Positions 55,389 to 64,000 of a DNA stretch of 64,000 nucleotides are shown here, one piece after another. The DNA is taken from NCBI RefSeq assembly GCF_017591435.1, contig NC_059300.1, positions 8,571,558 to 8,635,557 on the forward strand. The letters run 5' to 3'. The notes beneath the pieces are model-generated. The model did not search any database and had not been told where the DNA came from. It saw nothing but the letters and a program-made list of their open reading frames with translations. The DNA comes from Portunus trituberculatus (lineage: Eukaryota; Arthropoda; Malacostraca; Decapoda; Portunidae). The position numbers and the translations under genes are program-made. Position 1 is the first letter of the stretch. Every line of letters begins with the position of its first letter.

Positions 55389-56310
55389 AAAGCCCATAAC
55401 TTCAGATTAAAATAACTTTTACTACTTAATTTAGAATTAATAAGATATTTATTCTATCGAGGAATAAATGTAAAATCATTGTAACATTCCATCTGTGATG
55501 CTATAAGCTCTTGAAAAGAGAATTAGGGAAATTAGATAAGTTTATGAGTTTTGATGTTTTGCTTTATTGTTATTTTTTTATCAATCACATGCTCCTTCTA
55601 TGGTGAAATTCAAGCTATAAAGTCTAGTTGTCCATTTCTATCTTCATGTTGAAGTTAATTTCCAGCATTGAAAGCTAATTATCTTTTTTGCAATGTGACA
55701 GGTTTGTGTGCAGAAAGTTTTCTTAAGTGGAAAATGAAGTGGCTATTGCATTGTCAGTTGAAATTGTGCATAGAAAGCAGGATGAGTTTAATGATTAATA
55801 TTATTGAAGAGTTATTCTTATAGAAAGTCAAATATTGCATTTCCAAATAAAGTGAGTTTGAAAACTGTAGAAGCATATGAGCATTGCAAATTCTTTTCAT
55901 GTGAAATTCTGGTTGTGAATGAAGGAGCAAGGGTGTGCAACTTTAAGATTGCATGACTGATACTAGTCATTTTTTTTGTGTTTTCCTTAAAGGAAGATTT
56001 CATCCTTAAAGTTTAACAAAATCTGATATTTTTATACTTAATTCATAGTTGATTAGAAAATAATGTTTAATTTTATGAAATATTTGTCTGTATATTTTTA
56101 CGTGTCTTTCACAATATGGTACTCTACTTCAGGATTTTATATTTCTCATAACAGATTTTATGTTAAAACAGTAGCTTATTCAGTTGCAGATTGCACAAGA
56201 TTGTTGTTAGAAAAATTTTATTTGGTATGACAAGGAATTATTATCAAGAGTACTTGAATACATGCCTGTTACTATGATTAATTGTGTGAGCATAAAAACA
56301 TTAGAAAATA
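54424..56310. other. Gene-free AT-rich stretch
   Basis: Possible extended RCBTB 3' UTR or intergenic DNA. The only feature is a (TC)n array at 55299-55384. Confidence 0.5.
55299..55384 (+). repeat. (TC)n microsatellite
   Basis: About 43 TC units. Confidence 0.98.
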
Positions 56311-57413
56311 CAGTGGAGACTCAATACTTGAATTTAATTAGTTCCAAATGGTTGTTTGAATATCAAAAAGTTTGACTATCGATACTTATGAATTAAGTAA
56401 TTACACTTAATCCTCGGCTATCGCACCCAATTGGGGCCGAAATAGCCACGCCATAGCCGAAAACGCGATAGCCTTATTGATCTTGGCTGGAAGGCGGTTT
56501 TGGCCAATGAGTGCTCATATATCTCATAACGTCATGGCTGGGCGCACGATAGCAGGCATCTGAGGTCGCGATAATGAAATTTTAGCAGCTTTTCATGGGT
56601 GCGTGATAGCAATAAAACGCGATAGCTGAAGTCGCGATAGCCAAGGGTTGACTGCAATTCAAATCTTAGCGAAACCTCAAGTTTATAAAGATTTCAATGT
56701 AGTTTTTGTTATAATTTGATTTTTAAATACTGTAAGTGAAGGCTGGTGATGGATAACATAGAAGAGGGGGGGAGAAGGATGGGGAGGAGGAGGAAGGTCA
56801 TCGGAGGACAAGTCACCATCCATGAAAACGTCTTTGTAACTTTTCTCCTGGTGTTATGCCTGTGAACCCACTAGTGGAGGGCTATTACTCACTAACACTT
56901 GCACTCTCATTAGATTCCTTATTTTCACCACTATTAAGCCTCTTTGGTGCCATTATAAGTCTAAATGAAAAACTACTGTCAGAACGCAGAAGAATGTAAT
57001 TTTTCTTAAGACTGTGGCAGGACTAGGGATGAATACCGGTATCTGGTATACTGGATTATCAGCATTGCCAGTAAAACCGGTATCAGAATGGGACAATGGC
57101 AGCAACGGGGAGGGAGAGGACAGAGGTTTGTTTACAACCATGTGTGTGACCATTCGATTACCAGATATTTTCACCACCTTTGGTGTTAATGCAAGTTTAT
57201 AAATGAAAAACTACAGACAAAACACAGGAAAATGTTATTCTGATGACCACACAAATGACGAAGGGGGGGAGGGAGAGGTCAGGGAGCCTTTGTTTACAAC
57301 TACGTGTGTGGATGTTTGAATATTGGGTATTTTTTCGAGTATTAAATCAAACTTTTGCATTCGAGTATTGAAAAGTTTGACTATTAAGACACTCGAGTAT
57401 TGAGTCTCCACTG
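56311..57413. mobile_element. pogo/Tigger-like MITE (outer)
   Basis: Starts CAGTGGAGACTCAATACTTG and ends GAGTATTGAGTCTCCACTG, with a TIR of about 19 bases extended by AAAAGTTTGACTAT blocks near both ends. The left flank is TA and the right flank is CA. It contains a nested MITE and an internal repeat (AAATGAAAAACTAC at about 56963 and 57200). No transposase. Confidence 0.75.
56404..56654. mobile_element. Nested pogo/Tigger-like MITE (inner)
   Basis: 251 bases. Left end CACTTAATCCTCGGCTATCG and right end (reverse) CAGTCAACCCTTGGCTATCG. The interior repeats the word CGCGATAGC. It is inserted in the outer element. Confidence 0.75.
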
Positions 57414-58671
57414 CACCATTTTGCAAGCTGCAAGAAACCATCAAGCCTACATGTGGCAGCCCTTGTGTTACAACACCTACTCTCATATTTCTGTTTTGCA
57501 GGTGCATACAACATAACCCTCCAAGTATCATGAAGTAAAACTGAGGATGTTTATTTAGTTGTGATGTGGATATTAGATGCTTAATGCATTTAATATGCAG
57601 CTTTAATATGGTCTTTTTAGAACTTTTAACATATGTATTTATGTAACGATGCTGAAATCAGGTTATCATATATTGTGCATTGCCATACGTTTGTTCTAGA
57701 ACAATGATGTGGTATTGTGAAATGTGGAGAGTAATGAGATGTAAGGTTAGTATAGAACTAACTGAGGCAGATGAACATGTTTTCAAGGAGGTACAGTGGC
57801 AACAAATATTTACCGATGCAAGTACAGTACTGATGCTTGAACCATTACAAGTTCAACCTCCCAAATTAAAAATTCTGTCATTTGGCAACTCCTGTAAGCT
57901 GCCATAATTTAGATGTGCTGAATTAGTTTAAATGTGCCACAATAATTTACATTTGCCAGCATCATCTTACCATGGCGGACAGTGGTTAGGACACGACGTA
58001 CATAGTTATCGTCAGATCTCACAGTATTCGTGGCCATCAGTCTTCCCCACTGTCAGTCTTCCCCATTGTCAGAAGTCATGCTAAGCTAGAATGCACACTC
58101 ACAATGTCAATTTTAGATTAAAAATTAAATTAAATTCTAAATGAATTTTGGTTCTTGACATAACTTTCTTGGATTTAAATTGTTTTTGGCATCATATTAC
58201 TGCATACAATACTTTTAGGAATAGTTTGACAGTGTATCCAAACAAGAGAATCACAATTTATCAGAGAAGATTACGGCTGACAGCCTGATGCATGCAGGCC
58301 ATGTGAAGCATGGTTTTTTAGAGTTTGGGAAAATTCGTTTTACTCCTGGCAGTTATTTATAATAATGCTTTATTGCATCAAAGAAGCATGTTATTTACTC
58401 ATTACTACTGATATTTATTGTTACATTTATAATAAAAACAGTTGGGATCATATTACAGTATATACAGCCATGTTATCATGATGTTGATAAGAGTTCTAAC
58501 AGTCAGAGGTGGTGCTAAAACAGGGTGATTCCCATCTTAGCACTTATGAATGACGTCAGAAGTTTATAGCTGGCCACAGATTGACTGTCTGAAGTGCACC
58601 ATTTTTCCTGCCCTGACTGACATCATTAGCTGTGACAGTTTGTAAAGTATGTGTGGATGTTATTTTGAGGA
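57414..58671. other. Gene-free stretch
   Basis: AT-rich intergenic DNA; only short chance frames. Confidence 0.5.
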
Positions 58672-58750
58672 CCACCTGTAGTCTGGAATTTTCTATGGTC
58701 TGGCAAGCCTCAGGTTTGGAAGTTGCTGGATTTGGGAGATTCAACCTGTA
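58672..58750 (-). mobile_element. Single pogo/Tigger-like terminus
   Basis: The reverse strand begins TACAGGTTGAATCTCCCAAA and continues with CCAGCAACTTCC blocks typical of Tigger termini. The matching left end was not found, so this is a remnant. Confidence 0.5.
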
Positions 58751-60543
58751 TTCTGAAACCAATTTCTACTTTGTATGTATTATATAATTTTGTATCATTA
58801 TTCATTACATTTAGTGCATAAAAGTGATATACATCCAAGTAAGTTGGGGGTTACACACCATCCTTAGATTAACAAAACAATATGTATCAACAAAATGCTC
58901 AATATTAGAAAAAGAAAAAAAAAAAAATGGTAAGACAGTAGGATGTAATACTATACTTTTTACACCTTTTTAAAAATATTATTCAAGCAAAGCTAATCTA
59001 CATGTAAGTTATCTGATCATAAAAAAAATATTTTGCAATTGACATTTGAAGAAAATTTTGTCTGAAGGTAGGAAAAAAGTGTTACCATAATATAAACTTA
59101 ATTGACTCATTTAATCTAAATCTTTGATATAATAGATGCTTGGAGAGAAAGACTATCAAGAGAGATAAATATTAACCTTTAAACAGAGGCCAGTACCTTT
59201 CAGTTAAGCATCATATAATTACCAAATTAAATATTTTCTTTGTAGGTGATGAACTAGTTACTACAATTGAATTATATCTCCTGCCATGAATAAAAGCACA
59301 GTAATAAAATCAGTTTGATAGAAAACTCTTTTCATCTTAGTTTTGCTCAAAGTACTGCACATTTGACGTGTGTTTATTAATTTCCACAAGAAACTCAGGC
59401 AGTAAGTAATGTCACAGCAGTAAGACATGTGCTGATGTAGGAATGATTAGTATATTACTGTAGTAGTTTTACATGAATTACTGATTATGAAAACAATACA
59501 ACTTGTTCCCATTAATATTGGCTTTTCATAGTTTTTTTTGTGTCAAGTACAGTATTTTGAATTTTTAAATTTGTACTTTATACTCGAACCATTCAGATAA
59601 TGGATTATGAGTTATTGATTTAGCTTTAAATTTCAGTTTAATGATTACATGTTTTGTAGCATTGTCAGCTCTTCCAGTTATGATTGACACAATGATGGAC
59701 ACCTTCATGGTTGGAGAACTAAGCTGTTGGTTGTCAGACGTTGACATGGAAGATATTGATTTAGAATAATTTACCAATAAACCAAAGCAAGTAGAAAAAA
59801 AAATCAAGGTGACTACTTGTATTTGTCTGCAGTAGGTTGATGTAGTTGGCTTAGGGCCATAATTTGTTATCTAGATTTTATGGTGAAATTGTTTGATGAC
59901 ATAAGCTTATTCTTGAAAACACCAAGAATTAAAGAATACATTACTTAAACAGTGCAATAAAACATGTTTAAACAGAACCTTTCATCCTACAATCCTTAGT
60001 ATAATATTTACTACCTGGAAATGTAAATTTTGCACTGAACTGTCATATTAGTTGTATGACAAGTCATCCGCCATAAGCAATGCTTACAACATTCAGATAC
60101 ATTGTATGTTTTGTACCTCACTGTTTTTTCTAAAGCCTGATTTAATCTTTGGAATATATTCTTTGAAGAACATGACTCTTACATAATCAAGAATGGAGTG
60201 TTTGGACGAAGAGGTAACCATCCCTTGTGGGACACCTGCAGAGGGAGTGACATATCGTTGAAATAGAATGGTCACATTTTCAATACTGGTTTTGTTGACA
60301 CAGAAATTCAGTAATAAGATTGTTATATAAATTATCTAAGTGCTCTTGCATTAAGTCACTTTCTTTTCTTTTCATGTTTACAATTTTTTGAAGAGCTAAA
60401 TGATGGACCATGCTGCTTTTTCTTGAAAGATGATAATAAAATAATTGGCTACTTTGTGATGTTAATGACAGAAATCTTATAAAACATTCATGGGATTAAG
60501 TTGATTAATAAATTTTGTGTGCTGGTTGTTTTGTGATTCTTAG

Positions 60544-60620
<77 letters not shown>

Positions 60621-61887
60621 TACAAGTACTAAATCTTTTCTGAATTTGAAAAATGCTCTTGTAGAATTTTTTCAAAAGCTCTCAAAATGAACTACATTAG
60701 TTTTTGGATTATTTACACAGTGTCCTTCTAGGGTATTTATTCTATACTGGGTGTGTAGTAATGCTAGTTCATTGCCTATCAAGGTGATTGACTGGTATGT
60801 AAGAATTTCAGGAAGGAAGGCAGCAAAGAAAATGGCTGTTTGCAATCCATTTTTTAAAATGTGAAATTATTTGTTTTGCTTGTGAAATTTTCTACATGAC
60901 AATGTGGATTCTGTGGAAATGGAAAATTGGTTGTCTTATGGCTAAGAGATTGATATATGACTGACCTAATTTTGAATGTGTGATGGAAAGCTGATAAGGT
61001 AAAAACATAGGAACTTCCATAAAATCACAAAGAGAAGTACATTATGATTTCTAGCAGTCACTTGCCCATACATCCTGGAGAGTTGAAATTTTGCTGGGAA
61101 GTTTCTGATCCAAGTGTAGCTGTGTTGAGATTCTTGTCAACAAGTAGGTTCTGACTGACGACAGGAACAACAATGGTTAATGGTTTTGCACATATTATGT
61201 TAATGATGGTTTTTGAGAAAGATATGAATGTTTGAGAACAAACATTGTGACCCATTGTATATTCTAAATAATGTAGTGTGTTGTTGAGCATGTGTGACAT
61301 GCACATATAAGCTGCTAATGAGAACACTTGATAGTGTTAAAGCAGTGAAAACTGAACTGTTCAAATCATTGCAGCCATACAGTTGTGGTATATTAGGTCT
61401 TTCATTGAAGAGTACTGTAGCAGTACTACATTAGTTCAAAGCATGGTAAACAGTATTTTAAAGTATGTGGTGAATACAGAGCTGAAGTATGATGTCACAC
61501 TGGTTGTGAACAAACACTGGCTATGACTGATTTTTTTTTTTTTTTTTAATAAGAACATATGTTGATATTGGACCAGGAATTACACATTGTTTATAACCAG
61601 TGTGATGTATCAGTTTTGTATTCTATAGGTAACGGACTACATATTTTCTTTGGATATTTTTTAGGTGATTACCAATGACTTCCAAGATAAAAAATTCCTG
61701 TAATGCTTAACATTTTTGTAAAATGTTTTGAGCACTATTTCCAATTACTATGTATTATATTTTCTTTAATGCAAGGTGATTAAAGGATTAAATAATCCTC
61801 AAATTAAGTCATCACAAGGGAGCCCCCCTCCAATGAAGTAATTTGCCCTGCTGCTAGGCAACAAAGGCTATATAGCTGCTAGATGTC
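58751..61887. other. Gene-free AT-rich stretch
   Basis: Intergenic between the converging RCBTB and RPS13 genes. Contains a (TA)n array at 60548-60616 and otherwise nothing recognised. Confidence 0.5.
60548..60616 (+). repeat. (TA)n microsatellite
   Basis: About 34 TA units. Confidence 0.97.
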
Positions 61888-61973
61888 ATTAGTGGGGTTC
61901 GAATCGATGCCCCGCAATCTGCCACCATTGTGGCAGAATGCGGCGCCTTAATCCGCGTGACCACTAAGGACAC
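61888..61973 (-). ncRNA. tRNA-like pseudogene or SINE head (Leu/Ser-like)
   Basis: On the reverse strand, GTCCTTA and TAATGAC form a near-complete acceptor stem (one mismatch). A D-arm-like GTGGTCACGCGGATTAAGGC follows, then CCGCA...TGCGG with an inner TCTGCCA/TGGCAGA hairpin, and a damaged T arm containing ATTCGAACCCC. The fold is too altered for a working tRNA. Confidence 0.4.
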
Positions 61974-62165
61974 TTAATGCAAGGTGAGGTCATATGGTAA
62001 TTGCATACATAGCAGTAAAATGGCCACATTCCTGGGATGTAAGTACACAGTTGGACTGGTCTCGGAACCAGCAGCTATTTAAGTATAGTATAAAAGATAA
62101 TTTTAGATGAGATATAACTGATGTAAGTAAACATGGTATAATAAAAGAGCAAATTCTCAACGTAT

Positions 62166-62171
62166 TTTATT
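62166..62171 (-). terminator. Polyadenylation signal of RPS13 overlapping its stop codon
   Basis: The reverse strand reads GCATAAATAAAATACG. The AATAAA hexamer begins at the last base of the TAA stop codon. Cleavage would be expected about 10-30 bases downstream, giving a 3' UTR of only a few tens of bases. Confidence 0.7.
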
Positions 62172-62309
62172 TATGCAACTAGGGCTGAAGCAGTAGCTGA
62201 TGCATATTTCCAGGTGGGGGGCAGCACATTACGAGTCTTGTAGTACCTGGCCAGGCGGTGGATACGTGACTCTACCAAGATAAGGCGGAACTTGGAGTCA
62301 CGGTCCTTC
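62171..62309 (-). CDS. RPS13: Ribosomal protein S13 (uS15), last coding exon only
   Basis: The reverse strand reads KDRDSKFRLILVESRIHRLA, then RYYKTRNVLPPTWKYASATA and SALVA before TAA. This is the conserved C-terminal third of the 40S subunit protein S13, which binds 18S rRNA in the small subunit body. The exon starts after the acceptor TTTGCAG and carries one base of a split codon, then 45 codons and the stop. The stop overlaps a polyadenylation signal, so the 3' UTR is very short. Earlier exons are not present in 62310-64000 and must lie beyond the right edge. The gene is convergent with the RCBTB gene. No frame damage is seen, and the intron favours a functional copy over a processed pseudogene. 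Confidence 0.93.
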
Positions 62310-62745
62310 CTGCAAAGTGAAAGGGTTTATGTTAAGATTAGAGCTGCTTTTTTATTAATTTTTTAAATTATTCTTTATCAATTTCCACAAAATTAGGTGC
62401 CAAGAAATCTACAATAAACTATTCAAATCTACAATAATTAAACCTTTCTGGATATAAGCCACAGAGTTGCATCTAAACACTTTCATGCTACCTCAAAAAT
62501 TTAAACACACTTTTTCCGATTAGTCCTAAAATATTTTATCATCGCATAATTGTTGTTATTGGTGGTTGTCAAAATTTAAGGTGAAGTTCAATAATAGTGT
62601 GGATGCACAAGAGGATGTTAAATATGCAAGGATATGAATGAGTGTATATGGAATAGTGGAAATGAAAAGCATCTAGTAAACAACTATAAAAAGGGGTGTT
62701 CATACAAACCCAATACAATTATCCATGAAAATCTTTTTAAATATA

Positions 62746-63635
62746 CAGTAATACCTTGAGATACAAGCCACGGTTTGGTCCATATTTTTTGTTCTGGGAT
62801 ACGAGTTATGCTTTTGGGGTGCTGCCACTAGTTGGCACATTGGTCCAGCCTCACTGAGCTAGTATCTATGTGTTTATCGTGGATCTCGTGCAATGTGATT
62901 GGCCTTTCATCATTTTCACACAATTTACTTATCTTATTATTTTTATTTATTTATAAAGAAAATGCAATGTTAATTTGTCCAATGTTTACATGTAAATGGT
63001 GCCTGCATCCCTTCCTCTGTCATTCACCACCATTAGCCCAAAATAAACTATGTAAACTTTTGTTTTTATTTTATATATCTTTTAAAGCAGTGATAAATTA
63101 TACATGTGTATGTAACTGACAAAGCAAAACAAATTTCACCCATTTCTGCTTACCTCATCCACTGACTCTTATCATTGACGGGGGCAACAATGTAAACAAA
63201 CCTATGTGGTGGTGGCAGCACAGCTTCTCTTCTATTCTCTCTCTCTCTCTCGCCTACTTCAAACTTTTTATTCCATGAATGATGTTTACAGAATCATCAA
63301 CAAGCTCTTCTGTGATTATTAGAGCAGCCAGTCTTCTGTAGGTGGCTATATTTGTACACTAGCTGATCAACAGTCCCAAATGAGAGCGGGGGCTGGATGG
63401 GGCAGGGTAACGTCCTGTGGAATGCACCCTTCCGAGACATATATATTTTATAAAAGTAGTTTACCTATTTATATTCTCTTTTGTTATTTCATTGTTTTTA
63501 CGCAATATTTGCTATATAAAAAAAAAAAAAAAAAAAAAAAGACGAATGGATTGATATTATTTTGATGGAAAAAAATATTTTGAGATACAAGCTCTGTCAC
63601 AGATCGAGTTAAACTCGGAAGTCAAGGTACCACTG
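62746..63635. mobile_element. pogo/Tigger-like MITE in the RPS13 intron
   Basis: Starts CAGTAATACCTTGAGATACA and ends (reverse) CAGTGGTACCTTGACTTCCG, with TA on both sides. The repeated GAGATACAAGC word lies near both ends (about 62757 and 63581). 890 bases, non-coding, with a 22-base A run at 63519. Confidence 0.75.
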
Positions 63636-64000
63636 TATATTTGTAGATGAGAGGACAAAGAAAGTTTTCATTATATGAAAGCTGTGGAGAATTTTATGGA
63701 GCTCTATACTGTATGAACAAAAACAAGGATAACAAATAATATTTTCCTGCTGTGGACAACTACTTGCAGGAAAGGGATCCAATAAGCTGAAATGTGTGAT
63801 ATGAACAAAGTCTATGATAAACTACAAAAGGATAACAAACACAATTATAGTTAAAGGGTTCACAAGCATCACTGATGTGGTTTGCTATCATAGAAAAAAT
63901 AGCAATGCAAGATGATGTTGGCAAAGAATATACCACAATATGATACATATACAAAAAACAAAATAAAAATAAAAATAAAAATAAATAAATAATAGATGAA
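63636..64000. other. RPS13 intron, right edge
   Basis: AT-rich, no exon recognised. The remaining RPS13 exons must lie beyond 64000. Confidence 0.5.

Noticed and set aside
61058..61327. 89-codon minus-strand frame
   Set aside because: No domain and AT-rich intergenic composition; a frame of this length is expected by chance.

Overview
This 64 kb window is eukaryotic genomic DNA. Its genes are split by GT-AG introns, long simple-sequence arrays ((TG)n, (TA)n, (GA)n, (AAT)n) are everywhere, and it carries many non-LTR retrotransposons, piggyBac, pogo/Tigger-like and hAT-like elements and tRNA-derived SINEs. The gene content (proteasome alpha, RCC1/BTB protein, ribosomal protein S13) is generic animal. 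The microsatellite load and LINE types suggest an arthropod, most likely a decapod crustacean. That assignment is inference.

Layout: 1-9.2 kb holds no complete gene, only polypyrimidine tracts, long TG/TA arrays, a decayed LINE RNase H piece, MITE-like inverted-repeat elements and a tRNA-Val-type SINE. On the minus strand, 19.1 to 9.2 kb carries a gene I do not recognise. I rebuilt 15 exons by splice sites and phase. It starts with a signal-peptide-like exon and encodes a Trp-rich, probably beta-rich secreted protein, open at its 3' end. On the minus strand, 29.8 to 21.4 kb is a complete seven-exon proteasome alpha-type 3 gene (PSMA3, 254 aa). On the plus strand, 35.3 to 53.5 kb is a complete 11-exon RCC1/BTB gene (RCBTB1/2-like, 529 aa). 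At 62.2-62.3 kb on the minus strand is the last exon of RPS13, whose other exons lie beyond the right edge.

PSMA3 and the RCBTB gene are head to head about 5.5 kb apart. RCBTB and RPS13 converge. PSMA3 introns carry a 2.2 kb LINE and a tandemly duplicated pair of Tigger-like MITEs. RCBTB introns carry a near-identical second copy of that LINE (intron 2), a decayed piggyBac transposon (intron 8) and two near-identical, head-to-tail copies of another LINE bounded by (CA)n arrays (intron 10). The three host gene models read cleanly across every junction. The young LINE copies instead carry many one-base homopolymer frameshifts, several shared between copies. This may be real decay or an assembly-polishing artefact confined to repeats.

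The best candidate for something undescribed is the secreted orphan gene at 9.2-19.1 kb. The second theme is mobile elements lodged at or bounded by (TA)n and (CA)n microsatellites.
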